A stretch of DNA of 64,000 nucleotides from Abelmoschus esculentus. Taxonomy: Eukaryota > Streptophyta > Magnoliopsida > Malvales > Malvaceae. Positions 1-11,798 of this stretch are shown here, piece after piece. The translations under genes were made by a program, and so were the position numbers. Each line of letters starts with the position of its first letter. Within the stretch, counting starts at the first letter, position 1. The stretch is taken from the NCBI GenBank assembly GCA_035048815.1, contig JAUCBN010000028.1:9293001-9357000 (forward strand), written 5' to 3'. Under the pieces are notes generated by a model. It saw nothing but the letters and a program-made list of their open reading frames with translations, ran no database searches and was not told where the DNA came from.

Positions 1-661
1 AGGCTGATTCAAGTCTTTCTTAGATAAACTCTAAGTTCAAGTACTATCTCCTTAAAACAGCAAGTCTTGAGTCAATTTTGGACACCTCAAGATATGTGTT
101 TTCTATTTTCCTTCTTTTTCTTATTTATTCTTTTTCTTAACAACTATTTAGCATACTAGAGCCAATTCTGGGCACCTCTAGTACGAAGGAGAGCCAAACT
201 AGAGCCGGTGGTAGGCACCTCTAGTTATTTTCCAACAAGTTCTAAGTCTTTATCACCTAAGTTTATTAAAAGAACTCCTAAATCAAACAAGTCCAAAAAG
301 TGTTTATTTTTTGTCTAACCCTAACGTAAGCTTCCAAGTTTTATTCCATGAGTATCCTATGGTTATCCCTTCAAAACAGTACTTGGCCATGGTAAGGAGA
401 AAAATTTCTATAGCCTTAAAGGAATAAACTAAAGCAAAACTGACATAAGGTAGTACAAGATTACAAACATAAATTCAAGAAAAGAGAAAAAAAAAAATTT
501 GTAAAAATTTACTCTCTTTTATGGTATTGTCGCGGCATTGGGTAGCCTCGGTAGTGTTTCTACACCTCCCATCTCCATCAAACTCAAACCGAGCATTATC
601 CTCAATGCTCAAAATATAAAGCAAACAACAATAGAAAAAAATAATAATAAAGCAACAAGAT
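1..661 (-). other. 3' UTR of Athila-like element A3 (partial)
   Basis: No coding potential. Read on the minus strand this matches the 3' UTR of A1 (13510-14215). It holds the proximal hairpin (GAGCATTG / loop / CAATGCTC, near 590-610) and the three short hairpins with CTAGAG/CTCTAG or CTTGAG/CTCAAG arms (about 70-225). The window starts inside this UTR, so the distal polypurine tract and 3' LTR of A3 lie outside. Confidence 0.75.
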
Positions 662-2200
662 TTAAATAGATTCTGATTGTGATTCAGAAGAGTTGCTGGA
701 GATAGCTGTCCTCCTAGGTATTCCTGCCGATGCTTTCATTCTTGATCCTTGTCTTGGTGATTGCTGTGTTTTTGCCTACCGGAGCGGCTGCACTCTACTG
801 GGCATTTGTTTCTACAGTGGGGCTGTAGCTTCATCTTCATCCTCTTCATCGTCTGTATGCATTACCTCTGTTTCTCCCCCAAACTCGACAGTTGGTATTC
901 TCCCTTGGGTATGCGATGAGCTTTTATGGACATACTCATCGATCTGTCTAGAGAGACTATCTTCAGAAAAACTGTCGATAGGGATAGGATTTTGTTGTGG
1001 AGAGTTGAAGATAGCTCTCCTCTTTAATGGTTGCCAGTTGCTAGATGATGTGGTGGCTGTTCCTGCAGGTCTAGATGGTCCGACAGCTTGAAACTATTTT
1101 TGTGGCCTAGCAACAAAGGATGGTCTAGGCCCTGGAGCAGGTGTTGTCTTTGTGTATGGCGCGATAGTGATGAAAGTATTGGGAGGTAAATCTGGAAATT
1201 GTATCCCATGGGTGGGAAAGTTCTGAGTCAGTATATTGGCGAGGGTGTTATTGAAATCTCTCTGATATTCCATGTAGCGTTGTTGTCGGAGGTCCATGGT
1301 TGACATTCTCTATGAAATCTCCTGGTATGCGTCTACAGCGGCAGGGGCTTGGGCATTGTCAGGTGCTTCTGTGGAATACTGTCCTCCGGCAGGGATGTTA
1401 GTAGTGAATTGTTAAGGTATTTCCTGCTCTGGATCTTCTTGGGTGATCTGCATCACTCTGTGGCAGAATTCTTTTGTCCAGCCTTGCCTTTATGATGTGT
1501 ATTCGTCGATTGCTTCTATTGGGACACCTGCAGCAATGCATAAAGCAGAGATTAAACTAGGGAAATATAATGGACCTCGTTCTTTTTTACCGCAGTTATA
1601 GATTTCTTGAAGAATTATCTCTCCAACATTGATCGTCCTTTTATTGATGCTGGAATGAATGAGCAACAATCTTTTTTTGTCAACTATGCTATTATAAGAA
1701 GTGGACATGAGGCGTTGTTTGACAAATATGCACTACAACTTTGCTTCAGGTTTAAGGCTGACCCTTGTTACACAACCCCTATGGGCATCGGTTTCCCATA
1801 GAGTGTTGTCACAGCAGAGGTCGTTCTTGATAGCCTCATATTCTTCGATATTTGCTGCAAATTCATCATGCTCATCGCGTATGGGGATCACGCTGTAGAA
1901 ATCGCTGATAGCCTCGGTATCAAGTTTCACAGGCTTACCCCGACAGTAGACGAATAGCATATCCTTGTTTGGGCAGTGCGCATAGAATTCTCTCACAATT
2001 GTTGCATTTGCTATGGGAGGTTGGAGGCAGAATTTCTCCTAATCCCAGTCTTCGATTCTGTCGAACAATAATTGGTCGATGCCGTAGTTTTCGTCAGTGG
2101 TTTGCTGGAATCTTTGTTCCTCCCATAATTGTCGTGCAACAAAAGATCTTTGAAAGCGTTCTGCTACGTTGCTGCTAGTAAATCGTCTATATGCTGCCAT
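662..2200 (-). pseudogene. ORF2 of element A3, putative plant transposon/envelope-like protein, nonsense-damaged
   Basis: One reading frame of 513 codons runs from ATG at 2200 to TAA at 662-664. It starts MAAYRRF, as the other copies start MAAY or MVAY. The N-terminal half carries the family core: REFYAHCPNKD, YCRGKPVKLD, LKPEAKL, then INKRTINVGEIILQEI. The C-terminal half has DLRQQRYMEYQRDFN, a Pro/Ser-rich tract and a Ser/Glu-rich end. In-frame stops interrupt it, including one after the DWD motif, one after LKPEAKL and a TAG at 1310-1312 that falls on codon 297, the same codon as in A1. There are no net frameshifts: the length is a multiple of three and matches A1 within a few codons. The W..F..L.PT.H..V...L...I pattern resembles the plant domain I know as Transposase_32 (PF20167) and the envelope-like ORF of Athila elements. 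The function is unknown. Confidence 0.8.
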
Positions 2201-2350
2201 GGATGTTTGAGATATTCTTAAAGATAAACAGTAAGAATATGGGTAGGAATGCAGAGAGTTCGGAAAAGTTCAAGATGTAGTGAGAGCAAGATAGTTCAAG
2301 AAAGTAAGGATAACAAGAATGCAAAGTAAATAATGCACAATGGTAGTTTG

Positions 2351-2358
2351 CTTATATA
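2351..2358 (-). promoter_or_regulatory. Candidate internal TATA box upstream of ORF2 (A3)
   Basis: TATATAAG on the minus strand, 158 bp upstream of the ORF2 ATG, in the non-coding spacer 2201-2700 between gag-pro and ORF2. The box recurs at the equivalent place in A1, A2, B1, B2 and C1. The rest of the spacer is A/T-rich, with CTGCCG-type palindromes near 2424 and 2503. Confidence 0.55.
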
Positions 2359-2700
2359 GGCTGTAAAAATATGACTGTTAAAAATACTAGTCGTTAGGCA
2401 TTTACTGCCTGGATGCACAGTTACTGTCGCGGCGGATTTCTCGGCAGATAGCCGTTACACTGTTTCTGCCCGTTGGTAATTCTGTGGTTTTGACACAGTG
2501 CTGCCGTGGCAGTAGGCTTCCTGTTGTGGAAAAATTTTTCCTGCATTCATAACTTTATTAAAAATTAAAAATACTGAATCTAAAGTAAAAAAAAATGCTA
2601 ATCATAAAGTAAAATAACAAAATATTTAAAAATAAAGAATGCTGAAAATAATACTATATATACTAATCCTAATATAATAATTAAACGTAAAGGGAAGAGA

Positions 2701-3766
2701 TTAGGTTACTTGTGGAGTGTATGTGGATGTATCTCCTATTTTCGTTATCTCTTTCTGGCCCGTATCTGTCTTCATGAGTTGGTCAGTCCCTTCAGTACAT
2801 TCGGCTTCTACTTTGGGTTTTATTCTTTTACCTAACAGTCTGCCGAGTGTGCTACCCAGGCAGAATATTTTAGTATCCTTATTTGGTGTATGGAGAGCCT
2901 TACATTCTTCTGGAGCGTCTGAATTTGGCAGATTGTGGAAGACGTTCAACTTGATTTGTTGATCATTTATCCGTATTGTGAGCTCGTCATTTTCCACATC
3001 AATAATGGTGCGTCCAGTAGCAAGGAAAGGTCGACCTAATATGATCGGTGCATTGTCGTCAGCTTCACAGTCAAGGACAAGAAAGTCGGCATGGAAGATA
3101 AACTTATCAACTTTTACCAGAATGTCCTTAATTTTAACTTCGGGATGCACGTAAGACCGATCCGCAAGTTGGAGCAGTACTGTTGTTGGTTTCGCCCGTC
3201 CAATTCCAAGTTTCTGAAAAACTGATTAGGCATTAAGTTGATGCTTGCTCCCAAGTCGCATAGGGCCTTTCCTTTATAACCATCTCCAATTGCACAGGGA
3301 ATTGTGAAGCAGCCAGGATCTTTCAGTTTGGGTGGCATGCGATTATGTAGCATTACCATGCAACCTTCAGTGGCTGTCACCGTTTCAAATTCTCACAACC
3401 TTCGTCGTTTGGATACTATGTCCTTTAAAAACTTGGCATAGTTGGGCATTTGTTCAATCGCCTCAACTAGGGGCAAGTGAATATGGACCTGCTTCAGAAT
3501 GTTTAGGAACTTTTGAAATTGGTGGTCCTGTTTTTGCTTCTTTAGCCTCTATGGAAAAGGAGGTGGTGGTCTGATATCCTCCAGGTTTCCTTGGATATTG
3601 AGTTTTATACCTAGGGTGAATTTTCCTACAACTGCCTCGATAGAAGGTTCTGATACAACTGGTTTTGTTGCCGTGGCAGAGCTTTTGGTAGGGTCATGCT
3701 CAGCCTCTGAGTCCTCATGATATTGCTGTTCTGGTTGGACTTTTTTAGTTGAGGTCCCCTCTTTAA
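2701..3766 (-). pseudogene. gag-protease C-terminal part of A3, 5'-truncated
   Basis: Minus-strand remnant of the Athila-type gag-protease polyprotein. Visible in order: the linker (GTSTKKVQPEQQYHEDSEAE, 3730s), GIKLNIQGNLEDI-PPPPFP, then the aspartic protease with ALCDLGASINLMP near 3240-3280 (DLGA replaces the usual DTGA of retropepsins, as is common in Athila). The flap region NAPIILGRPFLATGRTIID is near 3000-3060. The ORF ends GDTSTYTPQVT and stop at 2701-2703. Frameshifts near 3170 and 3390-3420 and an in-frame stop break it. The capsid part is missing: at about 3766 the sequence switches to an A-type LTR in the opposite orientation. Confidence 0.8.
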
Positions 3767-3772
3767 GGTTCG

Positions 3773-4864
3773 GGGCCGAGGCAGCATCCAAAGTGGCAAC
3801 ATCAATATTGTAGGCGAATGAAAGACAAAAATGTAGAGAACATTCTAGAAGATGCAGCGCACCAATTGGACCAGGCTAGCGCACTAAAAGCCCAAGTCAA
3901 AGACTGAACGGGAAAAGCTTTCTAGAAGGTTGCAAACTTGGAAACATCAGATCTCATGTAGAAGACTTGTTCCCTACTCCAAGTTAGAGTCTATTTAGGA
4001 AAGGTTTGCCCTAGGTTAAGACTATATATAGCTTAGCCGGCCACATTGTTAAGAGAGCCGATTTTAGAGAAACCCTTCCCCTAAGATTTGTACCTATCTA
4101 AATCTCTTAGGGATAGGTGAAGGTTATAGATATTAGTGAGAGGAGATTGTTTCTTGTTTCTTTGTTCTAATGCAATAATAATATCAAAGTTTGCTTATCC
4201 TATTGCCATTCATTGTTCTTACATTCAAGCTCAAGAGAGAAGTTTGTAAGTAATCTATTTATCTAGCATCGAGAGAGTTAGATTCACGAAAGGGATAGGT
4301 ACGGTGTTGACGATACTAACTCGGCCTAAAGATAGATTAAGAGTTTCAAAAGCTAAAAGAAGTGTTGGATTGGTTGGTGGTTGTCGTTCATTTACGCTGA
4401 GAGGTATCATTAAGGATCAGTCATCAACAACGCTCTGACTTAGAGATAAGCGGAGTCAACTACAAACACTTTACTGAACTTTGATGTATCTGCCCAAGAG
4501 CAAGAGATTACCGCGGCAGAGAACACTAACGTTGCTGAGGTTGTATCTACAGTACAACCGAAGCAGTATTGTGTAATTGCATTAGACAAGAAGAAGATCA
4601 ATCGAATTCATTAATTGACGCAGCTGGATCCTACCCACTTTCTCTATATCATTCTCAATCTTTTATTTTATGTTTTGTTATTTAATTATTTAGTTAGTTA
4701 AACAAATCCACTTATCTTTGTTTTTACTTTATCTTTCAGGAGCAAGGGAACAAGGGGAGACATATTAAGTATAGCAATCCCCGTGGAGACGATACACGAT
4801 ATACTTATCACTTTATTACTTGCGATGTGTATACTGCACAGTTGTGCTATTATTACATGCATCA
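3773..4864 (+). mobile_element. A-type LTR, 3' 1.09 kb only
   Basis: It matches the reverse complement of the A-type LTRs at 18804-20123 and 23511-24836, starting in the middle of the LTR and ending at its true 3' edge, ATTACATGCATCA (4864). It includes the TATA region and the U5 cluster of CTGCCGCGGCAG-like palindromes (about 4505-4570). The left edge abuts A3 gag-pro and lacks the first ~230 bp of the LTR; a small deletion relative to the other copies lies at about 3784. The right edge abuts a B-type LTR of opposite orientation. Confidence 0.75.
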
Positions 4865-5355
4865 CCTTTATATAGGCTTGGCCTAGGGCAAACTTTTCCT
4901 AATTAGAGTACAACTTGGAGTATGGAACAAGATATGCACTTTAGGTTAAATATTTTCAAGTTTGATCTTCTAGAAGGTTTAATCCCGTGTGGCCTTTTCC
5001 ATGGGCTTTTCTTGTGTTGTTTAGCTCTGAATCTTGGGCTTCTTGTTCAGCAATGCTCTCCTCAATTTTCTCTTTCAACCGCCAACCATATCGCTTTTTC
5101 TTCTCTGCTGCCTCGGCATCACGTGCTGCTTCGGCATCAAGTCCTGCCTCATCCTTATTCTGCTACCTTGGAAGTTACTTGTTCCTGTATAGATAAGAAA
5201 ATACAGTAAAGTATGCCTTCTCTACAAGTATGATCTTTGATAGCATTTTCCTAAATATATCATATTAAGTCCATGCATTGGTTCAAGTAGGTGTAGATTT
5301 GATGATAAGTGCCCATGAAAAGAGTAGAAAGCAATAGTGATTTGAGCACTTATCA
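4865..5355 (-). mobile_element. B-type LTR fragment, 3' LTR of B1
   Basis: Reverse complement begins TGATAAGTGCTCAAATCACT at 5355, the start of LTR-B, and continues for 491 bp until it meets the A-type LTR. It contains the empty version of the site (TATGATCTTTGATAGC near 5230) that is occupied by LTR-A at 18804 and 23511. The remaining ~850 bp of this LTR are absent. Confidence 0.75.
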
Positions 5356-5368
5356 CCCCCCCAAACTC
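5356..5368 (-). other. Distal polypurine tract of B1
   Basis: On the minus strand GAGTTTGGGGGGG directly precedes the LTR start TGATAAGTGC at 5355. This is the expected primer for plus-strand DNA synthesis. A hairpin with arms ATTGCTTG-like / CAAGCAAT lies just upstream (about 5373-5392), damaged in one arm here. Confidence 0.75.
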
Positions 5369-5643
5369 AAACTATTGCTTGTCCTCAAGAAATGCAAATC
5401 ATCAATTTGTCAAACTTTATTCTCTCTTGGTCTTATGCTTCCCTCTATTCTCCCCACCTTAACTATGTCTAGTCCTTGGGCTTGACCTTTTAGTTACTCA
5501 AGGGTGTTCCTAGAAGACAAACTATAAGGCTAGTGTGTGTGTGCGTTTTTGTGGACAAGTTTGAGTAAAGGCCTTCTTAGATAAACTCTAAGTTTGAGAC
5601 AAGTAGACTTGGTTTTAGTGTACTCTTTTTATAACAACAATTC

Positions 5644-5794
5644 CTTGAGCCAATTTTGGGAACCTCAAGTATTGTGTTTTCTCTCTCTTAAATCTTAATT
5701 TGTTTTACTATTCTTTTATACATACTAGAGCCAATTTTCGGCACCTCTAGCATGAAGAAGAGTCTTTCCTAGAGTCGGTCATAGGCACCTCTAG
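5644..5794 (-). other. Three 3' UTR hairpins of B1
   Basis: In transcript order: 5794-5769, 5750-5725 and 5669-5644. The first two have arms CTAGAG / CTCTAG, the third CTTGAG / CTCAAG, each with an inner CC/GG-type pairing and a 7-nt loop. The change from A-T to T-A in the third hairpin is compensated in the opposite arm. The same series occurs in A1, A2, A3, B2, B3, C1 and P1. The rest of the UTR (5363-6275) also holds the proximal hairpin AAGCATTG / CAATGCTT near 6155-6175. Confidence 0.65.
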
Positions 5795-6275
5795 TCACTT
5801 TTTCAAATTCTAAGTTTTTATCACCTAAGTTCATTAAAAGAATTCCTATAGCCAAACGAGTACCAAAAGTGTTTTTAGTATTCAACCTCATAGAAAGCTT
5901 CTAAGTTTTTCTCCTTAATTATCCTAGAGTCAAGGTTTCAAAACAGATCCTGACTATGTTAAGGAGAAAGATTTCTATTTTCTTTAAGAATAAACTAAGA
6001 AAATATTAATGAAGAGCAGTGCAAAAATATGACAACAATTTTAAGTACAGTGGTGAATATAAAACAAAAAAATTTATCATTAAAAACTTTCTTTTCATGG
6101 CAGGATCGTGGCAGTAGATAGCCTCGGCAGTGGCTCAATACCCCCAAACTCAAACCAAGCATTGTCCTCAATGCTTAATTTAGGGGTAGGCAGTAAAAGA
6201 TATATATAAAATATATGCAAATAAGAGAAAAAAAATCAGAAGACAGTTTATATTAGCAACAATAGTGAAGAACAA

Positions 6276-7436
6276 TTAACATGATTCAAAAGAACTTTCT
6301 TCCATAATATGTCTTCTCGGTCTGGCTGTTGATGGCTGTACCCTTGGTGATGGTGATGACTTTGCTCTTCTGGGTGGCTGAACTCTTATAGGTGTGACCC
6401 TTTTTATTAGGGCATTGACTTCTTCTCCTCCATCTTCTGTATCCATGATTTCAATGCCTCCTTCATTTTCTGGATCTGCCCCGGCAGGCTGGATACTAAG
6501 CTTGATAGTTGATGAGCTCTGATGAACGTAGGCATCTATCTCATCTAATAGACTACCCATTGGTATCGGTGATCTTGGGAGACTGCTAAAAACTCTCCTT
6601 CTTTTCGAAGGTCTTCTACTTTCAGATGATGCCTCGACAACGTCTACTGCCCTAGATGGGCCAACTGCATGATGTTGCTACTACGGTCTGGATGTGAAGA
6701 ATGGTCTCGGCCCTGGTGCTGGAGTGGTCTCTGTGTATGGTGCTACCGTTACGAATATGTTTGTAGGGCATTCTGGAAATTGCACTCCTTGGTTGGGGAA
6801 GCTTTGTATCAACATCTGGGCGAGCGTGCTGTTGAAGTCTCGTTGGTATTCTATGTATCTTTGTTGGCAAAGGTCCATGGCTTCCATCCTCTACAAAATC
6901 TCCTGGTATGGATCTGCCGTGGCAGGGGCTTCGGTAGTGCCAAGTACATCTGTCGTGTATTGCCCTCCGGTAGTGTAGTCAACAGTAAATTGTTGTGGTG
7001 TTGCTTGGACAGATTCTGCTTGTGTGATCTGCATCACCCTGTGGCAGAATTCTCTGGTCCAGCCTTGCCTTGCTGGTGTGTATTTATCGATATCCTCTAC
7101 TGGTACTCCTGCAGCAATGCATAAAGTAGATATTAAACAAAGGAAATATAATGGTCCACATTCCTTCTTACGATAATCATGAATTTCCCAAAGGATGATC
7201 TCTCCAACGTTGATGCTTCTTTTGTTGATGATTGAGTGGATCAGCACAATTCTCTTGCGGTCCACTGTGTTGTTGTGAGAAGTAGGGATGAGGCGTCTCT
7301 TGACGAATGTACACCATATTTTTGCCTCGGGCTTGAGGCTTTGCCTTGTCACCGAACCTCTATGGGTACCGGTTTCCCATTAAGTGTTATTGTAACAAAG
7401 GTCATCGTTGATTAGCTCATAATCTTGTATGGTGAT
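6276..7436 (-). pseudogene. ORF2 of B1, C-terminal two thirds
   Basis: Minus-strand continuation of the ORF2 that starts at 15643, separated from it by A1. The first recognisable part is SLKPEAKIWCTFVKRRLIPT, then HNNTVDRKRIVLIHSIINKR, SINVGEIILWEI, the hydrophobic stretch CGPLYFLCLISTLCIAAGV, then DLCQQRYIEYQRDFN and the Pro/Ser-rich tail ending in a Ser/Glu-rich stretch at 6276. All these blocks share one frame. In-frame stops include TAG at 6891-6893, at the codon that is also TAG in A1, A3 and C1 and CAG or CAA in A2, B2 and B3. Function unknown; homologous to the putative plant transposon/envelope-like family. Confidence 0.8.
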
Positions 7437-8783
7437 TGATGAGTGCCTAAAAGGTAGTTATTTACTACCCTTCTCATGGTACTTTATGCATCTATTATAC
7501 ACCAACTTGAACCGAATTATGAACTCTTTGCGCAAATATTGGATATTCCATTATCATCACTTACAAAGTCAATATTTATAGAGAATGCAGATATTATTAC
7601 ATATTCTGTACATACAGGAATATCCAGGGCTGAAGCGGCAGTAAAGCAATGTTGAGGCCGAGGTAGAAGACAAGGCCACGATAGAATCTAGTGTGGCAAC
7701 ACCAATAATTGAGGCGCAATGAAAGATAAAAATATAGAGAACATTCTAGAAGATGCAGCGCACTGATTGCACTAGGCTAGTGCGCTAAAAGCCCAAAAGA
7801 CCAAGCGGGAAAACCCTTCTAGAAGACGGTAAACTTGAAAATATCAGATTCCTTGAAGAAGACTTGTTCCTTACTTCAAGTAGAAGTCTATTTAGGAAAG
7901 GTTTGCCCTAGGTTAAGGCTATTTATACCCTAGCCGACCACATTGTTTAGGGGAGCCAATTTTCAGAGAAAATCTTTCTCCCTAAGAATTGTACTTAAAC
8001 TATAATATGTTCTAAATTTCTTAGGGATAGATGAAGGTTGTCGATATTAGTGAGTGGAGATTGATTCTTGTATCTTTGTTCTTATACAATAATAATATCA
8101 AAGTTTGCTTATCCTATTGCCATTCTTTGTTCTTGCATTCAAGCTCGAGAGGAAAGTTTGCAAGTAATCTATTTATCTAGCATCGAGAGGTGTAGATTCA
8201 CGAAAGGGATAAGTACGATATTGTAGACACTAACTCGGCCTAGAGATAGGTTAAGAGTTTCAGCAGCTAAAAGGAGTGTTGGATTGGTTGGTGGTTATCG
8301 TTGATTTTCGCCGAGAGGTATCGTCAAGGACTGGTCATCAACAACACTTTGACTCAGAGATGAGCGGAGTCACTTACGAACACTTTGCTAAACTTTGATA
8401 CCTCTGCCCAAGAGCAAGAGATTGTTGCGACAGAGAAAACTAATACTGCCGAGACTGTATCTGCAGTACTGTCAAAGCAGTATTGTGTGATTGCATTGGA
8501 CAAGAAGAAGATCAATTGAATCCACTAATTGACGCAGCTGTATCCTACCCACTTTTTCTGTAATCGTCTTCAACCTTTTATTTTATGTTTTGTTATTTAA
8601 TTATTTATTTAGTTAAACAAATCAACTTATTTGTGTTTTTACTTTCTTTTCATGAGAAAGGGAACTAGGGAAGACATATTAAGTATACCAATCCCTGTGG
8701 AGACGATACACGATATACTTATCATTTTATTACTTGGCGACGTGTACACTTGCACTCAAATTGCGCTTATACCATACACATCA
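7437..8783 (+). repeat. 5' LTR of A1 (1347 bp)
   Basis: It starts TGATGAGTGCC and ends ACACATCA, giving the terminal inverted repeat TGATG...CATCA. It matches 14424-15502 directly and the A-type LTRs at 18804 and 23511 in reverse complement. U5 carries several CTGCCGCGGCAG-like palindromes (8410-8480). Confidence 0.85.
7920..7927 (+). promoter_or_regulatory. LTR TATA box (A1 5' LTR)
   Basis: TATTTATA about 480 bp into the LTR, in a block conserved in all A-, B- and C-type LTRs; in C1 the same block reads TATAAATA. It probably marks the U3/R border. No expression evidence. Confidence 0.45.
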
Positions 8784-8789
8784 AGTTTT

Positions 8790-8807
8790 TGGCGCTGCTG
8801 CCAGGGA
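8790..8807 (+). other. Primer binding site of A1 (tRNA-Asp type)
   Basis: TGGCGCTGCTGCCAGGGA, six bases after the LTR end. It differs at a few positions from TGGCGCCGTTGCCGGGGA, the sequence complementary to plant tRNA-Asp 3' ends that Athila-lineage elements use. Confidence 0.8.
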
Positions 8808-8925
8808 TTGGCAACTAAATTTTGTTTTTCTTTATTTTCTTGCTCTTTAACTATTTTTTATCTAACTTTAATTCTAATTATTTATTTTATTTAATTTTTT
8901 TTACTAACTTTAATTTATTTGGTTT

Positions 8926-11490
8926 ATGACCAGGGCAAACCCGAGTGGACCATTGTACGAGTTGGATCCTGTGATTGAATGCACAAGACATCATCTGAGA
9001 CGCAATCTGTTCCGAGTCATGGATAATCCACCAAGAGGACAAATTCCACCTGTTGATCATAATGTTCTACCACCAGCAATGCCGCAGCATCTACTGCCGC
9101 AACCATTACCGAGGCAACCCACTGTTCGAGACTATCTGGTGGAAAATCTAAACGGACTCAACCCTGGCGTAGTCACCCCATAAATCGAGGCAACTCACTT
9201 TGAGCTCAAACCAATGATGTTCAACATGTTGAATGCAATTGGACAATTTAGTGGGTCTGCTACTGAAGATGCAAGACAACATCTTAAATCTTTCATGGAA
9301 GTGTGCAACTCTTTCAAGATTCAAGGAGTCCATGAAGATATTTTACGATTAAAATTGTTCCCCTATTCACTGAGGGATAGGGCAAAAACCTGGTTGAATG
9401 GTATCCCAGCAGGATCCATAGGATCTTGGGAGGAACTCTGCCGAGAATTCATTACGAGGTTTAATCCGACAAATTTCTATGATCGCATCCGTAATGAAAT
9501 CACATCATTCCGGCAAGATGAAGATGAACTGATGTATGAGGCCTTGGAACGTTACAGAGACTTGCTAAACAAATGCCCATTACATGTTTTTCCCTTGTGG
9601 ACGCAAGTCTCCATGTTTTATAATGCTACCAATGCCTTCATAAGGATGATGCTAGATGCTTCTGCAAATGGGACACTTTTGGATAGAGCACCCGCAGAGG
9701 CCATTGAAATTCTGAACAAACTCGCAAGGAACGATTTCCAATTTCCCACGTCAAGGCGAGGAGGAATGAGATGTCATGCCATAACCCATGAATTAGATAC
9801 ATCTAGTTCGGTGGCAGCATAATTGGCTTCTCTGAACAAGATGGTTCAGAACATGCAAGATCAGAAAAACATACATGAGGTTAAGGTAATTAACTCATCG
9901 GATTACATGCAAGATGAAGAGACCAGCCTATATGTTGGAAACTACACCAGAAACAATCCAATGATGTCCAACAATTACAACCCATCTTGGAAATCCAAAC
10001 TTTTCATGGAGTAACCCTAACAATGCCTTAAATCCAATTACTCAAGCCCCTAGATTCCAACATCAAAACCAAAACCTGCCGTAGCAGAACACTCAACAGT
10101 CCATGCCACAGCAGCAGGTACAACAATAACAATCTCTAAATGCATTGGCAGATTCTCTCACGGCTTTTATGTCAAAGACTGATGCTTATATGATGGAGAA
10201 TAGTCGCTTCATGAAGCGTACTGATGACTTCATGAACCGAATTGAGTTAAGATAGCAGAACCAGGAGGCTGCAATAAAATCTTTAGAAACCCAAGTTGAT
10301 CAATTTGCCCAACGACAAAATACTCGACCACTAGGGGGTTTACCTAGCAATACTGAAGTTCCTAAGGTGTTAGGCCACGAGCAATGCAAGGTAATTACAA
10401 CCAGAAGTGGCCTACAATTAAAAGATAAAGAAGGGACCTCAACCGATAGAGTCCAACCAGAAAGGCAATATCATGAGGACTCAGGAGCTAAACAGGACCT
10501 TGTCGAAAGCACTGCCCTAACAACAGAACCAGCAGAACCAGAACCACCTACCGAGGTAGCTGCAGACAAATTCACCCGAGGTATTAAACTCAATATCCAA
10601 GGAAACTTGGAAGATATCAATCCACCACCTCCTTTCCCGCAGAGGTTGAAAAAGCACAAACAGGACCACCAATTTCAGAAATTCCTAGACATTTTGAAGC
10701 AGGTCCATATCAACTTGCCACTAGTTGAGGCTATTGAACAAATGCCCAACTATGTCAAGTTTTTAAAGGACATAGTATCCAAACGACGAAGGCAAAGAGA
10801 ATTTGAAATAGTGGCAACCACTGAAGGTTGTATGGCCATGTTGTATAATTGCATGCCGCCTAAACTAAAGGATCCTGGATGCTTCACAATCCTCTGTGCG
10901 ATTGGAGATGGTTATAAAGGAAAGGCCCTATGTGACTTGGGAGCAAACATTAACCTTATGCCCAAATCAGTTTTTCAAAAACTCAGAATAGGACGGGAAA
11001 AACCAACAACAGTACTGCTCCAACTTGCGGATCGGTCCTATGTGCATCCTGAAGGCAAAATTGAGGACATTCTGGTGAAGGTTGACAAGTTTATATTTCA
11101 TGTCTACTTTCTTGTCTTTGATTGTGAGACCAACGACAATTCATCGATCATATTGGATTAACCTTTCCTTGCTACTGGATGCACCATCACCGATATGGAA
11201 AATGGCGAGCTCACAATGCGGATAAATGATCAACAAGTCAAGTTGAACGCCTTCCACAATCTTACAAATTAGATTCTCCAGCAGAATGTAAGGCTCTCCA
11301 TACACCTAATAAGGGTACTAAAACATCCTACCTGGGAAGTACGCTCGACAGACTGTTCGGTAAACGAATAAAACCCAAAGGAGAAGCCGAATGCACTGAA
11401 GGGACTGGCCAACTCATGAAGAAAGATACGAGCCAGAAAGAGATAATGAAAGAGGGAGATGCATTTACATGTACTTCACAAGTAACATAA
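8926..11490 (+). pseudogene. gag-protease polyprotein of A1, interrupted
   Basis: It starts MTRANPSGPLYELDP, the start shared with C1 (MTWANPGTLLRDIDP) and B1. The capsid-type gag domain (Retrotrans_gag) covers about 9230-9640, with RAKTWLNGIPAGSIGSWEEL and a tail ERYRDLLNKCPLHVFPLW. A Gln-rich linker follows, then GIKLNIQGNLEDI, an EQMPNYVKFLKDIVSKRR block, the protease ALCDLGANINLMP (near 10920-10955) and the GDAFTCTSQVT C-terminus. Breaks: TAA at 9181-9183 and 9820-9822, a frameshift near 9985, stops in the Gln-rich linker, TAA at 11159-11161 and a frameshift near 11275. No reverse transcriptase follows. The last residues match the end of P1 pol (38640-38673), which suggests loss of pol by an in-frame deletion. 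Confidence 0.85.
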
Positions 11491-11798
11491 TCTCTTCCCT
11501 TCAATTTTTGTTATTATATTAGGATTAGTTTATATATTATTATTTTCAGTATTTTATGTTGTTTTCAGTATTTTATATTTTATGTTTTTGTTTTATAAAT
11601 AAAGCAATGAATGCAAAAAAATTATGCCATAGTAGAAAGTCTGCTGCCGCGGTAGTGCACTGTGTTAGAGCCACAAAACTCCTAACGGGCAGAAATAGTG
11701 TAACGACTCTCTGCCAAGAAATCCGTCGCGACAGTAACTGTGAAACAAGGCAGTAAATGCCTAACTGCTATATTTTTAACAGTCTTACTTTTACAGCC

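Noticed and set aside
693..1091. 132-residue plus-strand frame with a Ser run
   Set aside because: Antisense of the ORF2 C-terminal half of A3; the Ser run mirrors the acidic codon run.
6669..7124. 151-residue plus-strand frame
   Set aside because: Antisense of B1 ORF2; the same shadow appears over B2 and B3.
8790..8807. tRNA fragment
   Set aside because: It is complementary to a tRNA 3' end and sits right after an LTR, so it is a primer binding site.
9148..9333. 61-residue minus-strand frame
   Set aside because: Shadow of A1 gag.
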